From assembly GCF_007860095.1 (NCBI RefSeq), contig NZ_SJPT01000001.1, forward strand, positions 262,212-326,211: a stretch of DNA of 64,000 nt. Direction: 5' to 3'. A model generated the notes under the pieces. The model was not told where the DNA came from and made no database searches. It worked only from the letters and a program-made list of their open reading frames with translations. Origin of the DNA: Novipirellula galeiformis. GTDB lineage: Bacteria; Planctomycetota; Planctomycetia; Pirellulales; Pirellulaceae. Made by a program: the position numbers and the translations under genes. Below, one piece after another: positions 44,502 to 53,118 of the stretch. Positions within the stretch are counted from its first letter, which is position 1. The number at the start of each line of letters is the position of its first letter.

Positions 44502-45977
44502 ATGCTAGATTCCGCCCTGGAATTGGTTCGATTGCAAGAAAATGGCGATTTGACCGCAGTTGAAATTGTTGAGAAAGCGTTGTCGTCGATCCAAGACACC
44601 CAGGCTTCGATCAACGCGTTCACCCACGTTGCGGCGGAACAGGCCATTGACGCTGCCAAGCGGGTCGATGCGAAACGCGCCGCCGGTCAGCCGCTGGGGC
44701 GTTTGGCGGGCGTTCCCGTGGCGGTCAAGGACGTGCTTTGCACCTCGGACATGCCGACCACCTGTTCCTCACGCATGCTCGAAAACTTTCGTCCTCCCTA
44801 CGACGCCACCGTCGTCAGCAAGCTGCGCGCTGCTGATGCGGTGATCATTGGCAAAACGAACATGGACGAATTCGCGATGGGTGCCAGCACCGAAACGAGT
44901 GCGTTCGGCGTGACGCGAAATCCCTGGAATACCGACTGCACGCCGGGGGGCAGCAGCGGTGGAGCGGCCGCCTGTGTCGCCGCCGGTTCGGTGCCGCTTA
45001 GCCTAGGGACCGACACTGGAGGCTCGATCCGGCAGCCCGCTGCGTTTTGTGGGATTACGGGGATGAAGCCCACCTATGGGCGCGTCAGCCGCTATGGGTT
45101 GGTCGCCTTCGCCAGCAGTTTGGATCAAGTTGGACCGATGGCATGGTCGGTTCCCGATGTTGCTCTGTTGCTCGAAGCGATTGCCGGATTCGAGCCGCGT
45201 GATTCAACTTCGCTGAATCAATTCGTACCAAACTATTCCGATGTCTTGCAATCGGCGGATCTGCGTGGGCTGCGGATCGGTGTTTTGAATGAGGCCGCAG
45301 AGACCGCGGGAATCGATCCTGCGATCATTGCTGCGGTCAACGAAGCGGCCAAGGTGTTTCAGTCCCAAGGCGCTGAGATTGTCGAAATCCAACTGCCGCA
45401 CAGTAAGTATTGGGTGCCGACGTACTACGTGATCGCGCCCTGTGAAGCGAGTAGCAATCTGTCGCGATATGACGGAGCTCATTATGGTCACCGCACCGAT
45501 TCGATCGATTTGACCAGCGAGCATGGGCCCTTGGTTTCGGCGTACTGTCGCAGTCGCGCCGAAGGATTTGGATCCGAGGTGAAACGCCGCATCATGGTCG
45601 GCACGTACGCCTTGAGTGAGGGATATGCCGACAAGTACTACAGTCAAGCGCTCAAGGTGCGTCGTTTGATCAAAGGCGATTTTGACGCCGCGTTTGGGCA
45701 AGCTGATTTGTTGCTCGGCCCGGTCACCCCTTCGACCGCGTTTCGGCTTGGCGACAAGATCGAGGATCCCATTCAAATGTATCTTTGCGATTTGTTTACT
45801 GTCGGAGCGAATCTCGCCGGCTTGCCCGCGATTTCATTGCCCGCAGGAAACGATGCCAATGGATTGCCCATTGGGATCCAATTGCAAGCACCGGCGCTCG
45901 AAGAGTCGCGTTTGCTGTTTGCCGCAAACGCCTTTCAAACGGCCACGGATCACCACCACCAACGTCCCTCCCACTGA
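44502..45977 (+). CDS. gatA: Asp-tRNA(Asn)/Glu-tRNA(Gln) amidotransferase subunit A
   Basis: The 491-residue amidase-signature subunit releases ammonia from glutamine and supplies it to GatB. The catalytic triad region is visible: VPVAVKDVLCTSD with the base Lys, then TPGGSSGGAAACVAAGSVPLS with the cis-Ser, then LGTDTGGSIRQPAAFCGI with the nucleophile Ser. KPTYGRVSRYGLVAFASSLD is also diagnostic. The length is normal. gatB follows 98 bp later, but gatC, which often precedes gatA, is not seen on either side. Cytoplasmic. The alternative, a general amidase, is disfavoured by adjacency to gatB. Confidence 0.96.
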   Translation: MLDSALELVRLQENGDLTAVEIVEKALSSIQDTQASINAFTHVAAEQAIDAAKRVDAKRAAGQPLGRLAGVPVAVKDVLCTSDMPTTCSSRMLENFRPPYDATVVSKLRAADAVIIGKTNMDEFAMGASTETSAFGVTRNPWNTDCTPGGSSGGAAACVAAGSVPLSLGTDTGGSIRQPAAFCGITGMKPTYGRVSRYGLVAFASSLDQVGPMAWSVPDVALLLEAIAGFEPRDSTSLNQFVPNYSDVLQSADLRGLRIGVLNEAAETAGIDPAIIAAVNEAAKVFQSQGAEIVEIQLPHSKYWVPTYYVIAPCEASSNLSRYDGAHYGHRTDSIDLTSEHGPLVSAYCRSRAEGFGSEVKRRIMVGTYALSEGYADKYYSQALKVRRLIKGDFDAAFGQADLLLGPVTPSTAFRLGDKIEDPIQMYLCDLFTVGANLAGLPAISLPAGNDANGLPIGIQLQAPALEESRLLFAANAFQTATDHHHQRPSH

Positions 45978-46075
45978 TCACACGTCACGTTGTCTCTCAA
46001 CGAATTTTGGGGGGCAACGTTTTACGAGTCTTCCCTGGGCTCGTTTTCGTGACCATCGCAACCACTCATAACGCC

Positions 46076-47545
46076 ATGTCAACTCAGCAAGTCACCACCA
46101 TCATCGGGCTGGAAGTCCACGTTCAACTCAAGACAAAAACAAAATTGTTTTGTGGGTGTCGCACCGAGTTTGGCGCACCGCCAAACACGCAAGTTTGCCC
46201 CACGTGTTTGGGGTTACCCGGCGCGCTTCCGGTGATCAACGAGGCGGCGATCGATTTGGCGATCCGCACTGGGTTGGCGATCCATTGCTCCATTCCCGAG
46301 ATGACCAAGTGGGATCGTAAGCAATACTTTTATCCCGACTTGCCCAAGGGGTATCAAATCAGCCAATTCGATTTGCCGATTTGTGCCGATGGGTATCTTG
46401 AGATCGTCGATCCCGCGGACGAGAACAACACGCGTCATATCGGCATCATTCGCGCGCACCTTGAAGAGGATGCGGGCAAGAGTATGCATGACGAGGTCGC
46501 TGGCAAAAGCGACACGCGAATTGACTTGAACCGCTGTGGCACGCCGCTACTGGAGATCGTCAGTCAGCCGGATCTGCGTTCTGCTGCGGAGGTCCGCGAG
46601 TACTTAACCCAATTGAAATTGATCCTGATGCATCTCGATGTTTCAGATTGCGAGATGCAAGAGGGCAGTTTGCGTGTCGACGCGAATGTGAACTTGCACA
46701 TCGAGATCGATGGACAAAAAATCGCGACTCCGATTGTCGAAGTCAAGAACATGAATAGCTTCCGCGCGGTCGAGCGGGCGCTCGAGTTTGAAATCGAGCG
46801 TCAATACATCGACTGGGAAGCGGATGGGTTGACGATCGAGGATCGCGCCAAGACCACACGTGGTTGGGATGACTCCAAGGGCTGCACGTTCATTCAGCGT
46901 GAAAAGGAAGAGTCGGCCGACTATCGTTACTTCCCCGATCCCGACCTGTTGCCGATCCGAATCCCAGCCGAACGAATTGAACAGGCACGTGCATCGCTGG
47001 GTGAGTTGCCGCAAGTGACGATCGCGCGACTGCAAAATCAGTATGGCTTGAACGTGTACGATTCCAATGTGATCGTCAATCAAGGGCCCGCGATGATCGC
47101 CTATTTTGAAACTGCAGCAGAGATCTCAGGCGATGCAAAGCGTTCGAGCTCGTGGATCCAGCAAGATGTGATGCGGACGCTCAAAGAGCAAGAGTCGACG
47201 ATTGACGCGTTCGCAGTTTCAAGCGACCAACTCGGCGCGTTGCTGAAACGAGTCGCGGCAGGCGAGATCGATAACACGCGAGCAAGAGACGTGTTTGCGT
47301 ATCTGCTTGAAAATAATGTCACGGTCGAAGCGGCGATGAAGACGCTCGGTATCGAGCAGGTCGATAGCGGCGAACTCGATTCGTTGTGCCAAGAATTGCT
47401 CGACGCCAACCCGCAAGTGGTGGCCGACGTGCAAGGCGGCAAGGTGCAAGCGTTGGGCGCATTGATTGGGCAAGCCAAGAAGAAGAATCCTAATGCCAAT
47501 CCCGGCAAAGTCCGCGAAACCCTGCTGCGTTTGATCCAGTCGTAG
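46076..47545 (+). CDS. gatB: Asp-tRNA(Asn)/Glu-tRNA(Gln) amidotransferase subunit B
   Basis: About 489 residues from ATG 46076 (MSTQQVTTIIGLEVHVQLKT); the frame is open to 45785 but that part overlaps gatA and lacks family character. GatB binds the mischarged tRNA and, with ATP, converts Glu-tRNA(Gln) or Asp-tRNA(Asn) to the amide form. Signatures are IGLEVHVQL, FCGCRTEFGAPPNTQVCP with the zinc cysteines, FYPDLPKGYQISQFD and HLEEDAGKSMHD. The C-terminal YqeY-like tail is present (GKVRETLLRLI). It is the second gene of a gatA-gatB unit. The gene appears complete. Confidence 0.96.
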   Translation: MSTQQVTTIIGLEVHVQLKTKTKLFCGCRTEFGAPPNTQVCPTCLGLPGALPVINEAAIDLAIRTGLAIHCSIPEMTKWDRKQYFYPDLPKGYQISQFDLPICADGYLEIVDPADENNTRHIGIIRAHLEEDAGKSMHDEVAGKSDTRIDLNRCGTPLLEIVSQPDLRSAAEVREYLTQLKLILMHLDVSDCEMQEGSLRVDANVNLHIEIDGQKIATPIVEVKNMNSFRAVERALEFEIERQYIDWEADGLTIEDRAKTTRGWDDSKGCTFIQREKEESADYRYFPDPDLLPIRIPAERIEQARASLGELPQVTIARLQNQYGLNVYDSNVIVNQGPAMIAYFETAAEISGDAKRSSSWIQQDVMRTLKEQESTIDAFAVSSDQLGALLKRVAAGEIDNTRARDVFAYLLENNVTVEAAMKTLGIEQVDSGELDSLCQELLDANPQVVADVQGGKVQALGALIGQAKKKNPNANPGKVRETLLRLIQS

Positions 47546-48045
47546 GCCAAACCAAGCCGATGGAAATAGGCGGATACCATCCACTTCGTTAGCAACACGG
47601 CGCAACGACGTGCGGTTTAATGCTTTCGTAGCTACGCTCGCCAGAGCGTGGATTTCCGCCGCGATCGCGACGGCAGCGACGCCGGTACCCTCGAGTTGTT
47701 TTTACGTCTCCCAAGCCGTCCGGTTGCAGCGAGCAAAACGTTCAAATCAAACCGCGTGGCCCCTCGCCGCGCCGACTCCTCCTTCTCATGTCCTGACGAC
47801 TCCCTGGTCCTATCTGCACACTTCTGTGCGTCGACGCGCGGTTGACAATGAAGAGATAGGATATCCGTTGGAATTTTTTGTTCAGCGTTCATTTTGCGGT
47901 TGTCGTCTCCGAGCGTTGACTAGATGCTTAGCACCGCCTGCAGGGCCATAAAGGGTTGTTGATCGCGCGGCGATTCAGCGGCTCGATTTACACAATCAGC
48001 GACAACGTGTTGTAGCCTCCTTATCTGAAAGTAGTCTCGCGGCGG
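47546..48045. other. Intergenic region upstream of nrfHA with hairpin
   Basis: These 500 bp contain no supported gene. ACGCTC-GCCA-GAGCGT at 47634-47649 is a perfect small hairpin. A TTGACA at 47842 could be a -35 element but no good -10 follows. Nitrite- or oxygen-responsive sites were not recognised. Confidence 0.4.
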
Positions 48046-48555
48046 ATGGAACCATCAATACCGCAATCATTCGATAGCGTCGCTCCATCACGAACCGGGT
48101 GGCGGCGTTTCGGACGTGCCACCCTCATCTTTGTCGTCTTGATCGGCGTGCTCGCCGGGCTTGGCACCTTTACGTTTGGTTACGGCAAAGGAGCGAGCTA
48201 TTTGAGCAACGACCCGCTGACGTGCATTAATTGTCATGCCATGCAGGGGCAATACGATTCTTGGCAGCACTCGAGCCACCATCACGTCGCCGTTTGTAAC
48301 GATTGTCATCTGCCACATGATGCAATCGGGAAATGGGTGACCAAGGCCGACAATGGTTTCTTCCACTCGTTGGCGTTCACGCTGGGCAACTACAAAGATC
48401 CGATTCAGATCAAACCGCGTAACAAGCGTGTGACTCAGAGCACGTGTGTGGATTGCCACAAAGATTTCGTGCACTCGATGTTGCCCGCGGTCAAGGGCGA
48501 AGACATGCAGTCGTGCGTGCACTGTCACGCCGATGTGGGCCATGCGCAACGTTAG
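48046..48555 (+). CDS. nrfH: Cytochrome c nitrite reductase small subunit NrfH
   Basis: The 169-residue membrane-anchored tetrahaem cytochrome takes electrons from menaquinol for NrfA. A single N-terminal helix (LIFVVLIGVLAGLGTFTFGY) anchors it, and four CxxCH motifs follow: CINCH, CNDCH, CVDCH and CVHCH. The NapC/NirT family layout and its position directly before nrfA (51-bp gap) support the name. It would sit at the outer face of the cytoplasmic membrane. The length is normal. An N-terminal 20-residue polar extension precedes the helix. Confidence 0.95.
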   Translation: MEPSIPQSFDSVAPSRTGWRRFGRATLIFVVLIGVLAGLGTFTFGYGKGASYLSNDPLTCINCHAMQGQYDSWQHSSHHHVAVCNDCHLPHDAIGKWVTKADNGFFHSLAFTLGNYKDPIQIKPRNKRVTQSTCVDCHKDFVHSMLPAVKGEDMQSCVHCHADVGHAQR

Positions 48556-48606
48556 TTATTGGTTTTGCTTTTTTACTCTCTCCTCTTTGGGCATGGTTTT
48601 CGCTAA

Positions 48607-50160
48607 ATGGAATCCAAGAAATCACGCGGTTTTGGCTTGTTGATTGTGCTAACGGCATTGGTGGCGATGGCGACCGTCGGTGTCGTTGGATTGCTGGTCA
48701 ATATTTTTGAACGCAAACAAGAGGCGCGGAAGCCCTTTGTGAGACTCGTCGAAGTCAATGAGGTGAGCACGGACCCCGAGCCGTGGGGCGTCAACTTTCC
48801 GCTGCAATACGAAAGCTATCTGAGAACCGCCGATACCGAGCGTACCGAGTACGGCGGCAATCATGCGTTCACGCCAAGCAAGCTCAAGCAGGATCCTTGG
48901 CTGACGCGTTTGTACGACGGCTACGCCTTTAGCGTCGACTATCGCGAGGCTCGCGGGCACGCCTATATGCTGCACGATCAAGAGGTGACCAAACGGGTGA
49001 CCGATTTCAAGCAGGCCGGTGCCTGTTTGCATTGCCATGCCTCGATTATCCCGACCTATCGCCGGATTGGACTCGAGCAAGCGGGCGAGGAGGTCAGTGA
49101 AGCGAAATTGGCCGAAGGGTTCAACCAAGAAGCGGTGATGGCGGGATTCCGAGCGGTTAGCCGCAAGCCGTACGAAGAGGTTTACGCTGAATTGTTAAAG
49201 ACCCATGACGGCGTCACCAAGGCCGCCGACGGCGATCCGCACATGGGCAGCGCCCACCCGGTGTCGTGCATCGATTGTCACGATCCTGACTCGATGAAGA
49301 TCCGTGTCACCCGTCCTGGATTCATTGATGGAATCGCAAAGCTTGCCCGCAGCGACGATCCCGTTCCCCATTTGCCAAGTATTCAAAAGTGGCGTGATTC
49401 GGGCTCAGAGACTCCTTACGACCCCAACACCGATGCGACGCGTCAAGAGCTCCGCTCGTTCGTTTGTGGGCAATGCCATGTCGAGTATTACTGTGCCAAC
49501 AAAATGACGTTGACCTTCCCCTGGGGCAACGGGCTGAAGGTCGAGGATCTTGAACAGGAATGGGATGAAACTGAATTCCCCGATGACGGCGGCGAGTTCT
49601 ATGACTTCGTTCACAAAGAAACCGGAACCAAGGTCTACAAGGCTCAGCATCCTGAGTTCGAATTGTGGAGCCAAGGGATTCATGCTCGTGCCGGAGTCAG
49701 CTGCAGTGATTGTCACATGCCGTATGAGAAGCAAGGAGCGACGAAGGTCAGCAGCCACTGGGTTCGCAGCCCGATGCTGAATATCAACAAGGCATGTCAG
49801 ACGTGTCACAATGTTTCCGAGACCGAACTGCAAGCACGCGTTGATACGATCCAGGATCGCACGCGAGCTCTCATCGATCGCGCGGCGATCGCGATGACCG
49901 AGATGCTCGATGCAATCGTGATGGCACAAGAAAACGGTGCAACCGAAGCTCAACTAAAACCGATCCGTGATCTGCAACGCAAAGCGATGTGGCGGTTGGA
50001 CTACATCAGCAGCGAAAACTCCAAAGGTTTTCATGCCGATCAGGAAGCCGCACGGATTTTGGGCGAATCGATTGATTACAGTCGCCAAGCCCAAGCGGCC
50101 GCCTACAAGCTGGGGTGGAAAGCCAACGACTCGGAATCCAACGAAGTGGCCACGAAGTAA
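48607..50160 (+). CDS. nrfA: Ammonia-forming cytochrome c nitrite reductase NrfA
   Basis: The 517-residue pentahaem enzyme reduces nitrite to ammonium with six electrons. An N-terminal helix (LIVLTALVAMATVGVVGLLV) anchors or exports it. Five haem sites are seen: C140LHCH, C221IDCH, C287GQCH, C366SDCH and C397QTCH. The first, the catalytic haem in the family, has CxxCH where many NrfA have CxxCK, so its proximal ligand would be His. Active-site context is kept: CHVEYYC (Tyr) and AQHPEFELWSQGIH (His). KMTLTFPWG marks the calcium-site region. It forms an operon with nrfH. Function call is strong; the ligand effect is inference. Confidence 0.95.
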   Translation: MESKKSRGFGLLIVLTALVAMATVGVVGLLVNIFERKQEARKPFVRLVEVNEVSTDPEPWGVNFPLQYESYLRTADTERTEYGGNHAFTPSKLKQDPWLTRLYDGYAFSVDYREARGHAYMLHDQEVTKRVTDFKQAGACLHCHASIIPTYRRIGLEQAGEEVSEAKLAEGFNQEAVMAGFRAVSRKPYEEVYAELLKTHDGVTKAADGDPHMGSAHPVSCIDCHDPDSMKIRVTRPGFIDGIAKLARSDDPVPHLPSIQKWRDSGSETPYDPNTDATRQELRSFVCGQCHVEYYCANKMTLTFPWGNGLKVEDLEQEWDETEFPDDGGEFYDFVHKETGTKVYKAQHPEFELWSQGIHARAGVSCSDCHMPYEKQGATKVSSHWVRSPMLNINKACQTCHNVSETELQARVDTIQDRTRALIDRAAIAMTEMLDAIVMAQENGATEAQLKPIRDLQRKAMWRLDYISSENSKGFHADQEAARILGESIDYSRQAQAAAYKLGWKANDSESNEVATK

Positions 50161-50312
50161 CTGTTACTGCAGCGGAAGTCGTCAAGACTTTCGGTGGGTT
50201 ATCGGCACGGTCAGGACTCGTGTCACGCTGCCAGAATTCGGCATTCCGTGGTAACTTCGTTTACGCAAGTTGTGGTTCGATTCTTAGTCGCGATAGCGAC
50301 GGCAGGCAGTAG

Positions 50313-50481
50313 CCTCGGACGTGAGTCCGGGGAACAGGTCAACCTTGCGAACCCCCAGTCGCGAAGCGACGACAGGTGCCGATTCCTGGTTGTTTATTCG
50401 TGCATATATCCGGGTTTCCTGTCGTCGCGTTGCGACTCGGCTTCGCTTTGTTTTCCCAAACCACGGACTCACGTCCGTGGC
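50313..50481. repeat. REPIN-like inverted doublet
   Basis: In the 492-bp gap 50161-50652, which has no gene, two hairpins are inverted copies: CCTCGGAC-GTGA-GTCCGGGG (50313-50332) and CCACGGAC-TCAC-GTCCGTGG (50461-50480). Inner arms at 50358-50376 and 50418-50436 also pair over 17 of 19 bp. The whole could fold as one long hairpin. The pattern resembles REP doublets; no RAYT transposase is nearby. Confidence 0.75.
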
Positions 50482-50652
50482 AATTGCATATCGTCACTTG
50501 GTGACTAACGAATCGCGAATGACGGGAACAAAAAAAATACCGAAATGGACTGTCAGAACGTCGTGTTAATACCGAGTTTTTAGCAGCCCTGGCTAATGCC
50601 GGCTAACGCCGTCGGCTCACAATATGATATTGAATGACTCATGTTGGCCCGT

Positions 50653-51942
50653 TTAGCTGGCGTCTCGCTCGAATCCGGGCTTGGTGGCTCGCAAGATTTC
50701 CAGGATGTCGCGTCGCATATCTGTGGTCAAATGAGCGTAGGTTTCCGACGTGTCTCGTTCTTCGAGTACATCCCGCAATTGGCGGATCACCTCGCCACGC
50801 AGTTCCTCGCTCAGCGAATCAAAGGCGTCGGAGTAGATCAGATAGCTGAGCGGGTATTTGAACATCCGTGTCTTCAAGTCGAATTGACGCAGCGAGCGGC
50901 CTTGTTCATCGTGCGGCCCGCGGCTTTCGAACTCGTGTGCAAATTCGATCGATCCTTTGACTTCGCTCGTCAATTCGGTCTCATCGCAAAACAACATCGC
51001 CTCGACGAGCGGTTTGGCAATCAAGTGCAACTGAGCACGCCACTCGTCCTCGGATTCCTCCGTCGCTTCAGCTTGGGATCGTTCGTGTCGTAGTTGACGT
51101 ACGGAAAAATCGGCTCGAGTCATCGCGTTATGCGTCTGAGATTGATGCTCCAGTACCACGAGCGCGACGATGTCGCTGTACGGCAACAAGTAGTCGTGGG
51201 TGTCAAACTTGTCTCGCAAATGCGTCCGATTGCCGTTGTTGTCGGTATCGAGCTGACCGCCGCGCAGGAACGAATTTCCTAGATGCGTCATCTCGCCATG
51301 GTGTCCGGTCACATACCATCCACCCCACCGCTGCGAAAATGGACTGCGATGGTTTGTAATAAACGATTCGAGTTGCGACGCAACGCTGCCGTCGAAGCTC
51401 GGTAGCACGCTACGAACGGTATGCCCCGGGACGCCCTGAGTCATCGACGTCAGATGACACGCTAAACAGTCGTACGTCGCCTGCTCGATTTTCGCCCGCC
51501 ACGGCATCATGTCGACCGTGTAAAAGGCGGCACCGAGCTTGGGGTCGACCGTGGAGATTTCCATCAACGAACTGCCGCGGATCCAGCCCAAGTAGGTGTC
51601 GTCATTGAAGTAGATCGCACGCGGGTTGCGTGGCGAGATGTGCCGCACTTGCATGCTGGTCTTGGAAAACACCAATGTTTGAGAGGACTGCGGGATCTCC
51701 AGTGCGTCCAGTAGCGAAGCGAGGTAGCCCCGCTCGCGGGTGTATTCCAACTTGAGCTCTTTCGATTTCAGCTTTGCGATCAACCGGCTGACACGATTGT
51801 TGGGCTCGGTTTCTGAATATTCAAACGGAGGCTTTTCAACCTCGAAGCGAAGGTTCAATTGCGCCGACGCAACGTTGCTGGCAAGTAAGCCGAGCAGCGT
51901 GGCGAGGGCGGAGGCGAGGCTCAGGCGGCAGGTAGGATTCAT
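50653..51942 (-). CDS. Secreted mono-haem cytochrome-like protein
   Basis: About 429 residues from ATG 51942, with a signal peptide (LASALATLLGLLASNVASAQ). One CxxCH, DCLACHLTSMTQGV, near residue 160 (C-L-A-C-H) suggests a single covalent haem; the rest shows SSQTLVFSKTSMQVRHISP before it and GGWYVTGHHGEMTHLGNSF after it. No other known domain was recognised. It is periplasmic. It is convergent with nrfA across a repeat element, so any link to nitrite reduction is by neighbourhood only. Similar proteins appear to be widespread in planctomycetes; the electron partner is unknown. Confidence 0.75.
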   Translation of the reverse strand: MNPTCRLSLASALATLLGLLASNVASAQLNLRFEVEKPPFEYSETEPNNRVSRLIAKLKSKELKLEYTRERGYLASLLDALEIPQSSQTLVFSKTSMQVRHISPRNPRAIYFNDDTYLGWIRGSSLMEISTVDPKLGAAFYTVDMMPWRAKIEQATYDCLACHLTSMTQGVPGHTVRSVLPSFDGSVASQLESFITNHRSPFSQRWGGWYVTGHHGEMTHLGNSFLRGGQLDTDNNGNRTHLRDKFDTHDYLLPYSDIVALVVLEHQSQTHNAMTRADFSVRQLRHERSQAEATEESEDEWRAQLHLIAKPLVEAMLFCDETELTSEVKGSIEFAHEFESRGPHDEQGRSLRQFDLKTRMFKYPLSYLIYSDAFDSLSEELRGEVIRQLRDVLEERDTSETYAHLTTDMRRDILEILRATKPGFERDAS

Positions 51943-52040
51943 TGCAGTGCGAACGCAAGGAGGGCGGGGCGTTTGTGCACCCAATGGTATAGGATTGGTG
52001 TGTGTCAGTCAATGTCGTTGGGTCGGGGGTGTAGCGGTAC

Positions 52041-53020
52041 CGCGTACTGACGCTGCGTGTACCACCGGCTATTTTCTGAGAATCCCTTCGGGAATCGTCG
52101 CGTGGGGTCACCGCGAAGCGGTTTCCGACAATAGCCGGCGGTCGCTGCGCAGCGGCGCACCTCCGGTATCCGAACCCGAGAAAGAAAGCGGACCCTGCAT
52201 GAGGTCCACGACCGGTCACTCCAAATACTTGGGATCGTAGTCGATACCGGCACCGTCGAGCATTGAAATCAGCTCGTCGTGACGCGATCGTTTTCGATGA
52301 TGATGTTCTTTGATCCCTCCAGGATCAGCGGTTGGCGTTGCGCTAAATATCCGGTGGTGACGCTGCGCTTACCACCGGCTATTTTCTGAAAATCCCTTCG
52401 GGAATCGTTGCGCGGTCACCGCGAAGCGGTTTCCGACAATAGCCGGAGGTCGCTGCGCAGCAGCGCACCTCCGGTATCCGAACTCGAAAAAGAAAGCGGA
52501 CCCCAGATGGGGTCCACGACCGGTCGCTCCAAATACTTGGGGCGTAGTCTATACCGGCATCGTCGATGCATTGAAATCAGCTCGTCGTGACGCGATCGTT
52601 TTCGATGATGATGTTCTTTGATCCCTCCAGGATCAGCGGTTGGCGTTGCGCTGAATATCCGGTGGTGGCGCTGCGCTTACCACTGGCTATTTTCTGAGAA
52701 TCCCTTCGGGAATCGTCGCGCGGTCACCGCGAAGCGGTTTCAGACAATAGCCGGAGGTCGCTGCGTAGCGGCGCACCTCCGGTATCCGAACTCGAAAAAG
52801 AAAGCGGACCCCGGATGGGGTCCAAGACCGGTCACTCCAAATACTTGGGGCGTAGTCGATACCGGCATCGTCGAGCATGGAGCTCAGTTCGTCGTGACGC
52901 GATCGTTTTCGATGATGATGTTCTTTGATCCCTCCGGGATCAGCGGTTGGCGTTGCGCTGAATATCCGGTGGTGACGCTGCGCTTACCACCGGCTATTTT
53001 CTGAAGATCCTTTCGGGTTA
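52041..53020. repeat. Array of about 308-bp repeats (three copies and a partial fourth)
   Basis: The 1176-bp gene-free gap 51943-53118 holds units starting near 52041, 52351, 52659 and 52966 (spacing 310, 308 and 307 bp). Each carries several palindromes: GGTGGT...ACCACC at the start, CCGGAGGT...ACCTCCGG (52443-52474 in copy 2) and GGACCCC-AGAT-GGGGTCC (52498-52515 in copy 2). The left half of each unit gives stop-rich frames. The right half of the first copy encodes a gene-end fragment on minus (52216-52371). Confidence 0.9.
52216..52371 (-). pseudogene. Gene-end fragment repeated within the 308-bp units
   Basis: On minus, the frame reads RIFSATPTADPGGIKEHHHR and then KRSRHDELISMLDGAGIDYD before ending PKYLE and TGA at 52216-52218. 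There is no start codon and a stop lies just upstream, so it is a C-terminal fragment of about 50 codons. Copies 2 and 3 carry the same tail with frameshifts before the stop. The parent gene was not recognised and is not in this window. Confidence 0.6.
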
Positions 53021-53118
53021 AGGATCTTTGAACCTTGGGCAGACCGCAAGAAATACCCAAAGGTCGCTACGCAGCAGCGAATGCTGCCGCTACGCTAAAA
53101 TCCATGCTCGACGCTGCG

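Noticed and set aside
47842-47870. Promoter for nrfHA with TTGACA at 47842
   Set aside because: No acceptable -10 box at 16-18 bp spacing.
52041-53020. Possible CRISPR array in the 308-bp repeats
   Set aside because: Units are about 308 bp with no short repeat-spacer pattern, and no cas gene is nearby.
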